IMG/VR virus record: IMGVR_UViG_3300046002_000332
Location: 1-26,309 of that record
DNA from: a virus
Length of the DNA stretch: 26,309 nt
Reading direction: 5' to 3' (one strand)
The translations under genes were made by a program, and so were the position numbers. Under the pieces are notes generated by a model. It saw only the letters and a program-made list of their open reading frames with translations, did not search any database and was not told the DNA's origin. Of the stretch, positions 13,685 to 20,435 are shown piece by piece; the stretch's first letter is position 1, and each line of letters opens with the position of its first letter.

Positions 13685-14065
13685 TTAAGCTGCGGCTCTC
13701 TCTTCAAAAAAGCGCTTTGACTCTGTACCTTGATCGATGTAAGCGTCAGAGCCGTAAGCTGGATCGACTTCAAACCAGCATGATGCTGTCAAGGCTTTAC
13801 CTGATGCCAAGGTTGCATTAACTTTGGCGGCCAAATCTTCAACGATTGTCTTGGCAGTCTCACGAATATCAGCAAAATTAACTTCGCCAGTTTCTTCGCA
13901 CTCCACAACTTTTACGCCAGGAAAAGTTTTTTCGTGACGAAAGCGGCGACCAGCTGCATTCTCAATCAGGACATAGTATTTTTCAGCGATGAAAGGGTGA
14001 CCGTCACAAGCGAGACCGGCTTCGTAAAGGTCAGATACTGCATATGCTTGGTAAGTTGCGTTCAT
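13685..14065 (-). CDS. First gene of the minus operon, conserved hypothetical protein
   Basis: This 126-residue acidic protein is next to the operon promoter, with an AAGGA ribosome site 8-9 bp before ATG 14065. It begins with MNATYQAYAVSDLYEAGLAC and has an alternating strand pattern (KYYVLIENAAGRRFRHEKTF; VKVVECEETGEVNF). A helix (DIRETAKTIVEDLAAKVNAT) and WFEVDPAYGSDAYIDQGTES follow. No domain is recognised. Its position directly downstream of a near-consensus promoter and upstream of a hairpin suggests it is among the most strongly expressed early proteins. Confidence 0.75.
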   Translation of the reverse strand: MNATYQAYAVSDLYEAGLACDGHPFIAEKYYVLIENAAGRRFRHEKTFPGVKVVECEETGEVNFADIRETAKTIVEDLAAKVNATLASGKALTASCWFEVDPAYGSDAYIDQGTESKRFFEERAAA

Positions 14066-14100
14066 TTCGTTTTCCTTAGAGTTGCGTTATTGAGGAATTG

Positions 14101-14128
14101 ATAATATCACATTTACCGAACTTGTCAA
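14101..14128 (-). promoter_or_regulatory. Sigma70-type promoter of the minus-strand operon
   Basis: On the minus strand a perfect TTGACA (14128-14123) and TATTAT (14106-14101, 5 of 6 matches to TATAAT) are separated by 16 bp. Transcription would start near 14094, giving a leader of about 28 nt before ATG 14065. This is the strongest promoter match seen in the window and supports early expression by host RNA polymerase. Confidence 0.8.
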
Positions 14129-14150
14129 ATCACCTACAAGTTAGTCAAGT
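14119..14150. promoter_or_regulatory. Operator-like inverted repeat over the minus-strand -35 box
   Basis: AACTTGT (14119-14125) and ACAAGTT (14136-14142) form a perfect 7-bp inverted repeat with a 10-bp spacer. A further CAAGT half site (14146-14150) follows in the same direction. The left arm overlaps the TTGACA box, so a bound repressor would block the promoter. The nearby HTH regulator is the obvious candidate to bind here. This is inferred from position and symmetry only. Confidence 0.5.
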
Positions 14151-14161
14151 ATTCTATCATC

Positions 14162-14231
14162 TACAATGTGGGTTGCTGGTTCATGCTTCCAGCAGTTGCC
14201 TTTGGGGATCGGTTCGCTGATCCCCTTTTTT
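14162..14231 (+). ncRNA. Candidate short RNA in the divergent control region
   Basis: A TACAAT box (14162-14167) could start transcription near 14174; no convincing -35 accompanies it. From there two hairpins follow: TGCTGG/CCAGCA (14174-14194) and the terminator stem (14204-14225) with its T-run ending at 14231. A terminator reading rightward here, with no gene between it and the leftward operon, needs a short rightward transcript or serves as an insulator. The RNA would be about 58 nt. Confidence 0.3.
14204..14231 (+). terminator. Rho-independent terminator in the divergent intergenic region
   Basis: A perfect 7-bp stem, GGGGATC (14204-14210) and GATCCCC (14219-14225), has an 8-nt loop and is followed by six T (14226-14231). 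The T-run is on the plus strand only, so it stops rightward transcription. It lies upstream of the regulator gene and would shield it from read-through or end a short RNA. Confidence 0.85.
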
Positions 14232-14241
14232 GCCTGTACAC

Positions 14242-14271
14242 TTGACGCTTTCCACAAAACATGGTTAACAT
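14242..14271 (+). promoter_or_regulatory. Candidate promoter for the HTH regulator (leaderless)
   Basis: TTGACG (14242-14247) and TAACAT (14266-14271; T1, A2, A5 and T6 match) are spaced by 18 bp. The predicted start, six or seven bases after the -10 box, falls at or beside ATG 14279. No ribosome site is visible before either ATG, so a leaderless mRNA is plausible, as for lambda cI from PRM. The ACTTG at 14240-14244 repeats the operator half site. Confidence 0.5.
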
Positions 14272-14278
14272 TCTAGAC

Positions 14279-14515
14279 ATGAAAATCGCACAGCAAGCAA
14301 TTCTGGACATAAAAAACAAGGTGGAGTCTGCCGGATTCAAGATGTCTGACCTCTCTCGCGTGTCAGAGATCAATCAGGCGCAGATCAGTCGCTGGCAGAA
14401 CGGCATCACAGAGCCACTCTACAGCACCGTCATTCGCTTGGATGAGGCCGCCAATGCGCTGGTGTCAGCACGCATGACCATACTGAACAAGGCCATGGAA
14501 GAGGCCGTCAAATGA
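14279..14515 (+). CDS. HTH (XRE/Cro-like) regulator
   Basis: This is a 78-residue protein from ATG 14279; an in-frame ATG at 14261 would add six residues but lies inside the promoter and lacks a ribosome site. The HTH reads GFKMSDLSRVSEINQAQISR and ends with WQNGITEP, the typical 'SxxTISRWxxGxxxP' close of XRE-family helices. A C-terminal helix (LDEAANALVSARMTILNKAM) probably mediates dimerisation. It is the first gene of the rightward replication operon and faces the leftward operon, the classic position of a phage switch regulator. Its short length and missing cleavage domain make it Cro-like rather than CI-like. Confidence 0.8.
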   Translation: MKIAQQAILDIKNKVESAGFKMSDLSRVSEINQAQISRWQNGITEPLYSTVIRLDEAANALVSARMTILNKAMEEAVK

Positions 14516-14991
14516 GCAAATACAGCATTGGCATCGATCCTGGTCTCTCTGGCGCAATCGCCATCATCTCGACTGAGAGCCTCAAGATATTCGATATGCC
14601 AACCATGACGGTTGAGCGCAACGGCAAAGCCAAACGACAGGTCAGCGCCAGCGAGTTGGCCGAGATGCTCTACCTGTACTCCGGCAGAGACTGTCATGCC
14701 TACTGCGAGCGCGTAGGAGCAATGGCGGGCCAAGGCGTGACAAGTGTCTTCAGCTTTGGCCGCAGCTTTGGCATGATTGAGGGCATTCTGGCCGCGTTCA
14801 AGATGCCGGTTACCTTTGTACCGCCAGCGACTTGGGTGAAGGCCGTTGGCCGTGGACAGGGTAAGGATGCCAGCCGCGCTCGCGCCATGGAACTCTTCCC
14901 ATCAGATCAAGATCAATTCAAACGAGTCAAAGACGATGGCCGCGCTGACGCTGCGCTGATTGCCCACTGGGGGTCACGCCATGCAGGATAA
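14512..14991 (+). CDS. RuvC-like Holliday junction resolvase
   Basis: This 159-residue protein has the RNase H-fold resolvase pattern. It has YSIGIDPGLSGAIAII with catalytic Asp9, a second acidic site in CHAYCERV (Glu66), the mid-region SVFSFGRSFGMIEGILAAF, and the C-terminal pair DDGRADAALIAHW (Asp142, Asp146). These four acidic positions bind two magnesium ions in RuvC. Phage RuvC-like enzymes resolve branched DNA before packaging or act in recombination. Start ATG 14512 overlaps the regulator stop (ATGA), so the two are coupled. The C-terminal HWGSR...G ending also matches phage RuvC-like proteins. Confidence 0.92.
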   Translation: MSKYSIGIDPGLSGAIAIISTESLKIFDMPTMTVERNGKAKRQVSASELAEMLYLYSGRDCHAYCERVGAMAGQGVTSVFSFGRSFGMIEGILAAFKMPVTFVPPATWVKAVGRGQGKDASRARAMELFPSDQDQFKRVKDDGRADAALIAHWGSRHAG

Positions 14992-15211
14992 AGAACGACA
15001 GATATTGCGTGAGCACATCGTCTGGCTTGGCACTCAACTGGAACAGCAACGCAAAGCCAATCAGGACAAGATCGTATTACTCAAGCGCATCCTCGATCCG
15101 GAAGACCTCGGCCATGCAGTCAGCCACGAGGTGCGACAACTGGCTTATCAACTGGTCATCAATGACCATCATCTAGAAAGAGACACATGGCAATCAAACA
15201 AAGAAGGTTAA
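14981..15211 (+). CDS. 76-residue hypothetical protein
   Basis: The start is ATG 14981 (MQDKERQILREHIVWLGTQL), with GGGGGT 8 bp upstream and an 11-bp overlap with the resolvase gene. It is helical throughout, charged, and probably forms a coiled coil (QLEQQRKANQDKIVLLKRIL). The end reads INDHHLERDTWQSNKEG. It overlaps the nuclease gene by 25 bp. Function is unknown; its place between resolvase and nuclease genes suggests an accessory role in DNA metabolism. Confidence 0.65.
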   Translation: MQDKERQILREHIVWLGTQLEQQRKANQDKIVLLKRILDPEDLGHAVSHEVRQLAYQLVINDHHLERDTWQSNKEG

Positions 15212-16305
15212 GACCGTCAGCTTCATCGCGCTGGATAGCGTGTCCTGGCTCGGTGAAGCTCTGCGCTCAAGTACCGCAACGCCCATCAGGTGAGGCCGCA
15301 CAGCGTGGCACAGCCATTCACGCGCTGGCCGAGACTTGCTTTCAACTCGACACCGACCCCATGAAGTTTGTTGGTGAAACTATTGAAGGCGTGACTCTGG
15401 ACGCTGACGATTGTCAGATGGCCTTGGACTACTTGAATGAGATTTGGCACATTGAAGTCAAGACCGAGCGCATGAATGTCGAGTATCCGGTTAAGTACCA
15501 GAGCAAAGAATACATAGAGGTTGGCGGCACTGCCGATGTTGTTGGCTACTCAATGTTTGCAGGCACTGTTTATGTCGTAGACCTCAAGACCGGCAAGGGC
15601 TATGTGTCTGAGGACTCTACCCAGCTCAAGATATACGCGCTGGCTTACACGCAGGGCATGAGCCGCGATTGGATAAAAGAATTTCAACTCACCATTGTTC
15701 AGCCCTACTCTGGCGAGCCTCGCACACTGGTGATGACAGCAGCCGATATGTGGGAGTGGGAAGAGAAAGTCTTGCGGCCTGCAATGATCGCCACCCAACT
15801 CGATGATCCACCTCTGTATATGTCTGAGTCAGCTTGTCAGTGGTGTGACGCGAAGACCATTTGCCCTAAACAGCAACAGCAATTCGATGTCGTGGCCAAA
15901 CAACAGGACATCACCAAGCTGGACAAAGAAGAGATCGCAGAGGTGATGAAGACGCTCACACCGGATCAGATCAGCGCCATTCTGGACAAAGCCAATCATG
16001 TTGAGAAATTCATTGAGGCCGTCAAAGAGCACGCATTGCAGTCCATGGAGAAGGACGGCATGGTGCTGCAAGGCTGGCAGTTGCAACCCAAACGCGCAAC
16101 GCGCAAGTGGTTAGATGGCGACAAGGCAGCCGACAAGCTGGCCGAGTTGGGACTTACCCGAATTCAAATATTCGACACGACACTAATTACTCCAGCGGCA
16201 GCAGAGAAACTGCTACCAAAGGAAAACAGAGTTATCTTGGACGATCTCACGGTCAAGATATCAAGTGGACTCACACTTGCGAGAGATCGCAGTCTGAGTC
16301 AATAA
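15187..16305 (+). CDS. Cas4/RecB-type PD-(D/E)XK nuclease (DUF2800 family)
   Basis: This 372-residue protein begins with the DUF2800 motif PSASSRWIACPGS. The nuclease core shows GGTADVVGY (Asp117) and VYVVDLKTGKG (Asp132 and Lys134), then STQLKIYALAY with Gln146 and Tyr150 of the RecB QxxxY motif. Four cysteines, Cys19 near the N-terminus and Cys217, Cys220, Cys226 (ACQWCDAKTICP), match the 4Fe-4S pattern of Cas4 and AddB nucleases. It probably resects DNA ends for recombination with the SSB-like protein encoded next. The C-terminal 130 residues are helical with a variable end. The ATG has AGAAAGAG upstream. Confidence 0.9.
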   Translation: MAIKQRRLRPSASSRWIACPGSVKLCAQVPQRPSGEAAQRGTAIHALAETCFQLDTDPMKFVGETIEGVTLDADDCQMALDYLNEIWHIEVKTERMNVEYPVKYQSKEYIEVGGTADVVGYSMFAGTVYVVDLKTGKGYVSEDSTQLKIYALAYTQGMSRDWIKEFQLTIVQPYSGEPRTLVMTAADMWEWEEKVLRPAMIATQLDDPPLYMSESACQWCDAKTICPKQQQQFDVVAKQQDITKLDKEEIAEVMKTLTPDQISAILDKANHVEKFIEAVKEHALQSMEKDGMVLQGWQLQPKRATRKWLDGDKAADKLAELGLTRIQIFDTTLITPAAAEKLLPKENRVILDDLTVKISSGLTLARDRSLSQ

Positions 16306-16339
16306 TGCAACCCCTGAACTTTAGAAAGCAAAACGCAAA

Positions 16340-16927
16340 ATGCTAAACCTCTCATCTGCTGGCGGCTCTGGTAACTACATCCGCTTCTCTCCCCAAGCCA
16401 ACGCTTGGACAAACAATCTTGGCGAGGAAATCCAACTCAAAAAGGTTGTGTTCGACATCAATGATGTGCAAACCGGCTGGCTACAACTCGGTGTAGGTAT
16501 CCGCGATTGGCAGGCCGATGCAACGCTTGGACGCAAAGGCGCACAGCCAACACCGGATCACAAGCGTGGATTCATCATCAAGTTTTACAACAAGGAAATC
16601 GGCTTGGTGGAATGGTCATCCAACGGCGTAGGTCCTAACATGGGGCTTCAAGCTCTATACGAGGCGTGCGCGGCACAGCAAGCCGCCAATGCTGGCAAGT
16701 TGCCTGTGCTGGAATACATTGGCTCTAAACTGGAAAAGATCGGTAAAGGCACTACGCGCATTCCAGCGTTCGCAATCATCAGTTGGATTGATCGTCCCGC
16801 TGGCATGGACGCTGAAGGTGCGGATCACTCTGCGCCATTTGCTGCTCCGGCTGCCGCACCAGTTGCACCACCAGCGCCAGCGAAGAGCGTGATGGCCGCA
16901 GCAGTGGCTGATGACGAAATGTTTTAA
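16340..16927 (+). CDS. Single-stranded DNA-binding protein-like
   Basis: This 195-residue protein has a beta-rich N-terminal 160 residues (IQLKKVVFDINDVQTGWLQL; GFIIKFYNKEIGLVEWSSNG). It has a disordered Ala/Pro linker (APFAAPAAAPVAPPAPAKSV) and an acidic tip, ADDEMF. A compact fold, a Pro/Ala linker and a short acidic tail ending in Phe is the plan of SSB proteins, whose tip recruits partner enzymes. The order nuclease, SSB-like protein, then a terminator suggests a recombination module. The fold itself is unlike textbook OB-fold SSB, so the call rests on layout and tip. The start has no strong ribosome site. Confidence 0.7.
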   Translation: MLNLSSAGGSGNYIRFSPQANAWTNNLGEEIQLKKVVFDINDVQTGWLQLGVGIRDWQADATLGRKGAQPTPDHKRGFIIKFYNKEIGLVEWSSNGVGPNMGLQALYEACAAQQAANAGKLPVLEYIGSKLEKIGKGTTRIPAFAIISWIDRPAGMDAEGADHSAPFAAPAAAPVAPPAPAKSVMAAAVADDEMF

Positions 16928-16944
16928 CTGATCGGCTTTAAGCA

Positions 16945-16972
16945 CCGCTGGGTAGCACCAGCGGTTTTTTTT
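16945..16972 (+). terminator. Rho-independent terminator after the SSB-like gene
   Basis: CCGCTGG (16945-16951) and CCAGCGG (16958-16964) form a perfect 7-bp stem with a 6-nt loop (GTAGCA), followed directly by eight T (16965-16972). It ends the regulator-resolvase-nuclease-SSB transcript, 18 bp after the SSB-like stop codon. The following methyltransferase therefore needs its own promoter or read-through. Confidence 0.9.
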
Positions 16973-16989
16973 CCTCTAAAAAATACAAC

Positions 16990-18207
16990 ATGAAATATCT
17001 CTCACTTTGCAGTGGTATTGAGGCGGCAACAGTAGCATGGCATCCCCTTGGATGGGAGGCAGTAGCGTATTCAGAGATCGAAAAGTTTCCATCTCAGGTG
17101 CTGGCGCACCACTACCCACAAACGCCAAACCTTGGCGACATGACGAAATTTAAGGAGTGGTCAATTGAATCAAATGTCGATCTTCTCGTTGGAGGAACTC
17201 CCTGCCAATCATTCTCAGTCGCAGGACTCAGAAAAGGATTGGATGACCCGCGTGGCAACCTCATGCTTACCTATCTTGCCATTGCTAAACAACATAGCCC
17301 CAACTGGTTGGTCTGGGAGAACGTCCCCGGCGTTCTGTCCTCCAATGGAGGACGGGACTTTGGCAGCTTCCTTGGAGGGTTGGCAGAATGCGGGTATGGG
17401 TTCGCATACAGGGTGCTTGACGCTCAATACTTTGGAGTGGCACAGCGCCGCCGCCGTGTGTTCGTTGTCGGATACCTTGGAGACTGGCGATGTGCCGCAG
17501 CGGTTCTTTTTGAGCGCCACAGCCTGTCAGGGAATCCTGCGCCGAGCAGAGAAAAGAGGGAAGACCCTGCCAAGTGCCTTACACGAGGCGCTGGCCAGCG
17601 TTACGACTTTGAAACAGAAGACTTGATTCCAGCCTACGGCATACCTGGCAACTGGATTGGACGCAAGCCTGAGAACGGCGGCAACGCCACAGAGCCGATG
17701 CATGACATTGCACCATGTCTCACTAAGGCTGATCAGCATGGCGTGGCGCAACCCATCTGCCTGATGGATCAAGGCGGTAGCGTGATGAACATTGAGCACG
17801 ACATGACAGGAACTCTTAGGCGTGAAACGCATGGGCATGAACCTATCGTGATGCAACCTATTCCATCCAGCGCCCAAACGGCATGGTCAATGAACTTAAT
17901 GTCTCCTGGCCGTAAGGTTCGCGAAGATCATGGCGTTGGCGCTCTTACACAACAATGCCATTGTCCTACACAAGGAAATGAAGCAGTAGTAATTCAACAA
18001 GCCATGGCAGTGCGCCGACTCACGCCAAAGGAATGCGAGAGACTCCAAGGCTTTCCCGACAACTACACCGACATCCAAGCCAAGGGCAAGCCAACGCCAG
18101 ACGGTCCAAGGTACAAGGCCTTGGGCAACAGCATGGCAGTGCCTGTGATGGCGTGGATCGGACAACGCATCGAACAAGTAGAGGCAATATGCAAGCAGAA
18201 CAAATAG
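16990..18207 (+). CDS. DNA (cytosine-5) methyltransferase
   Basis: This 405-residue enzyme shows the C5-methyltransferase motifs in order. Motif I is LSLCSGIEAATVAW. Motif IV is GGTPCQSFS with the catalytic Cys72. Motif VI is ENVPG (110-114), motif VIII is QRRRRVF (152-158), and motif X is GNSMAVPV (379-386). The stretch between VIII and IX (about 190-336) is the target recognition region and contains degenerate repeats. It transfers a methyl group from S-adenosylmethionine to cytosine, probably to protect phage DNA from host restriction. No restriction enzyme gene is adjacent, so it looks like an orphan enzyme. The last 19 bp overlap the primase-helicase gene. Confidence 0.95.
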   Translation: MKYLSLCSGIEAATVAWHPLGWEAVAYSEIEKFPSQVLAHHYPQTPNLGDMTKFKEWSIESNVDLLVGGTPCQSFSVAGLRKGLDDPRGNLMLTYLAIAKQHSPNWLVWENVPGVLSSNGGRDFGSFLGGLAECGYGFAYRVLDAQYFGVAQRRRRVFVVGYLGDWRCAAAVLFERHSLSGNPAPSREKREDPAKCLTRGAGQRYDFETEDLIPAYGIPGNWIGRKPENGGNATEPMHDIAPCLTKADQHGVAQPICLMDQGGSVMNIEHDMTGTLRRETHGHEPIVMQPIPSSAQTAWSMNLMSPGRKVREDHGVGALTQQCHCPTQGNEAVVIQQAMAVRRLTPKECERLQGFPDNYTDIQAKGKPTPDGPRYKALGNSMAVPVMAWIGQRIEQVEAICKQNK

Positions 18208-20390
18208 CCAAGACGCTGGGCAACGCAAAGAAAGCAAACGGTCAGTGGGTGGCGAGTTGCCCTGTACCGAGTCACGGCAAAGGCAACGGCGACAAGAATC
18301 CATCACTCAGCATCGACATCAATGATGAGGGCAAGCCTCTCTTCCACTGTCATGGTGGGTGCAGCCAAGAGGATGTCTTTCACACCATCAGAGCATTGAA
18401 CTTGCTACCGGAACTCTTGGAAAGACCAGACCCACTCGCCAACATCAGACCAATCCCAAAGGTGGAATTCCAGCAGGAGTGGATTTACACCGATGAAGAC
18501 CGTCAGCCGGTATTCGTTAAGCAGCGGCTGCGCGTAGGGGAGTCAGGCAAGACATACCGTCTGTACAAGATTGACGAGGCAGGCCGAAAGCAGAGCACGC
18601 TGTCAGACGCACGCATCGTTCCCTACAACTTACCCGCGCTGCTGGACGCGAAGACCGCAGGCAGAAACATCTTCCTAGTTGAAGGCGAGAAGGCGGCAGA
18701 CGCGATCAAGTCAATTGGCATGATCGCCAGCACCGCGCACACTGGCGCTGGAAGCTGGCCTGCCGCCATCACAGAATACTTTGCTGGCGCTCAAGTGATC
18801 ATCCTGCCCGACAACGATGTGGCCGGCTGGGGCTATGCCTACAAAGCGGCAGAGGCAATATTGCCCATCGTCAAGTCACTCAAGGTAGTTGACCTCGGTC
18901 TGCAAGGCCAAGGGGACGATGCCTACGAATTCATCGAGGAGGGCGGCGGCAGGGATAAACTGGTGGCGCTGGTCAAGGCGGCAACCGTCATCACATCGTT
19001 GGATCAGCTAACGATGCCCGAACGGTTGAATCCAATTACCAAGTCATGTACACAAAACGAGGAAATGTGTACAGATCAACTGGATCATGTACAGAAAACA
19101 GCAGAAATTGAACATGAGTTTGCGGCAGAGCCAGCAGCACCACCAAAGCCGACAAAGCAAATCGCCATCGAGCACTGGGACTCGATACAAGATGAGCCGG
19201 TCAAGTGGCTGATCCACAGTGTGATTCCGGTGGGCGCGTTTACCGCCTTATATGGACCGCCAGGCTCATTCAAGTCCTTTATCGCGCTGGACATTGCCGA
19301 GTCAATCGCCACCGGCCGCACTTGGATGGGCAACGAAGTCACAGAATCCGGCGCTGTTTTATATATAGCCGGTGAAGGGTTCGGGGGAGTCGGTGCGCGG
19401 ATCAAGGCGTGCAAGCAGCACCATCAGACAGAGGACGGTGCGCCAATCTATGTGATCAGACACCAGCTAAACCTCAGATCAAGTGTGGAGGACTTCAACG
19501 CGCTGATGGTGGCCGTAGAGACGCTGGTTATGGAAACTGGCATGGACTTTAAGTTGATCGTTGTGGATACGCTGGCGCGAGCGTTTGGCGGTGGAGATGA
19601 GAACTCGGCCTCAGACATGATGCAGTTTGTGGTGACCTGTGGACGCATACAGCAGATCGTGCAAGGCGCTGCGCTGATGATTCTGCATCACAGCGGCAAG
19701 GACTCAGCCAAGGGAATGCGGGGATCGTCTGCGCTCTTAGGGGCTGTGGATACCGAACTGGAGTTGATCAGGTTTGAGGATTCTATGAAGGGCATCATCA
19801 GAACCGCCAAGCAAAAGGACGGTGAAGATGGGACGCGCTACGGCTTTGAGATGGTCAAAGTCGAACTGGCAGCGCCAGCCGGATCACTGCAAATCGGTGA
19901 CCCAATGACCAGCTTGGCGGTGCAAGCGTCAGATTCAGCCAAAACAGATCACACAAAGATGACTGAGAAAAAGCCACCAGCCAACAAAGATGGTGGCAAA
20001 TGGCAGCCATATGAGTTGCCAGCACTATATAGGGCAATTAAGAACAAAGGATTCACTGATGTAATAGATGGCGTAAGCCTGAAGGTGGTCAATATTGATG
20101 ACTGGAAAGAAGAATTGACGCTACAAGCCAGTGCCTATGACGCTACAAAGACGCAAATCAGTAACGCAATTTGGACAGCAAAGGGGAGACTTAAAACTAA
20201 AAAATTGGGTGGACATCACGGCAAAGTCGCATGGCTTAACCAAGATGTTTTGACAAAAATGGCAAGTGAGGCGGCTTACAAATTCAACAATCAGCAATCA
20301 GAAGCGATCAGAAGCGATCAGAAATCAGACGCTTCAGATGATCAGAAATCAGAATCGGAAACGAGAGTCTATAAGACTCGTAGTTTCTGA
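18189..20390 (+). CDS. Zinc-finger/TOPRIM primase fused to RecA-like replicative helicase
   Basis: This is a 733-residue protein from ATG 18189, with AGAGG upstream; an open frame back to 18033 lies inside the methyltransferase gene and was not used. The N-terminal CHC2-like zinc site uses Cys24, His29 (CPVPSH), Cys54 and Cys58 (HCHGGC). The TOPRIM domain has NIFLVEGEKAADAI (Glu165) and VIILPDNDVAG (Asp208, Asp210). After a linker (270-330), the RepA/DnaB-like ATPase has Walker A GPPGSFKSF (356-364), Walker B LIVVDT (Asp460) and MILHHSGKD. It should unwind DNA and, if the TOPRIM part is active, make primers. The C-terminal 90 residues are basic, then Ser/Asp-rich. Confidence 0.92.
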   Translation: MQAEQIAKTLGNAKKANGQWVASCPVPSHGKGNGDKNPSLSIDINDEGKPLFHCHGGCSQEDVFHTIRALNLLPELLERPDPLANIRPIPKVEFQQEWIYTDEDRQPVFVKQRLRVGESGKTYRLYKIDEAGRKQSTLSDARIVPYNLPALLDAKTAGRNIFLVEGEKAADAIKSIGMIASTAHTGAGSWPAAITEYFAGAQVIILPDNDVAGWGYAYKAAEAILPIVKSLKVVDLGLQGQGDDAYEFIEEGGGRDKLVALVKAATVITSLDQLTMPERLNPITKSCTQNEEMCTDQLDHVQKTAEIEHEFAAEPAAPPKPTKQIAIEHWDSIQDEPVKWLIHSVIPVGAFTALYGPPGSFKSFIALDIAESIATGRTWMGNEVTESGAVLYIAGEGFGGVGARIKACKQHHQTEDGAPIYVIRHQLNLRSSVEDFNALMVAVETLVMETGMDFKLIVVDTLARAFGGGDENSASDMMQFVVTCGRIQQIVQGAALMILHHSGKDSAKGMRGSSALLGAVDTELELIRFEDSMKGIIRTAKQKDGEDGTRYGFEMVKVELAAPAGSLQIGDPMTSLAVQASDSAKTDHTKMTEKKPPANKDGGKWQPYELPALYRAIKNKGFTDVIDGVSLKVVNIDDWKEELTLQASAYDATKTQISNAIWTAKGRLKTKKLGGHHGKVAWLNQDVLTKMASEAAYKFNNQQSEAIRSDQKSDASDDQKSESETRVYKTRSF

Positions 20391-20400
20391 TTGTTCTGAC
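20297..20400. repeat. Iteron-like ATCAGAA repeats at the 3' end of the primase-helicase gene
   Basis: Five exact ATCAGAA copies (20297, 20307, 20317, 20341, 20348) and one inverted copy (TTCTGAT, 20385-20391) lie within 95 bp. They include two tandem ATCAGAAGCG units and two exact 14-bp copies of GATCAGAAATCAGA (20316-20329, 20340-20353). They encode the low-complexity end of the protein. Repeats placed like this can be origin iterons, as in lambda O, or simple codon slippage. Confidence 0.6.
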
Positions 20401-20435
20401 GGCTGCTTCAGTAAATTTAGACAAGGATAAAAAAG

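Noticed and set aside
13507-13773. N-terminal extension of the MTLRDYFAAKALQG protein on the minus strand
   Set aside because: It would cover the 46-residue membrane gene in a different frame, and the GTGA-coupled start at 13506 is better supported.
14204-14225. Possible tRNA 3' end or attachment site (GGTTCGCTGATCC)
   Set aside because: The T-loop-like sequence has an 8-nt loop, no acceptor stem or CCA and no upstream tRNA arms; with the T-run it is better explained as a terminator. No integrase gene is present.
18033-18188. N-terminal extension of the primase-helicase
   Set aside because: The extension lies inside the methyltransferase gene and reads as shadow (Arg/His/Gln-rich); ATG 18189 has a ribosome site and gives the zinc finger a normal start.
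20360-20390. GAAAC...GTTTC / GAGTC...GACTC stem at the primase-helicase stop as a terminator
   Set aside because: Pairing is interrupted by an internal loop and no T-run follows, so I do not call it a terminator; it may be part of the repeat-rich region.
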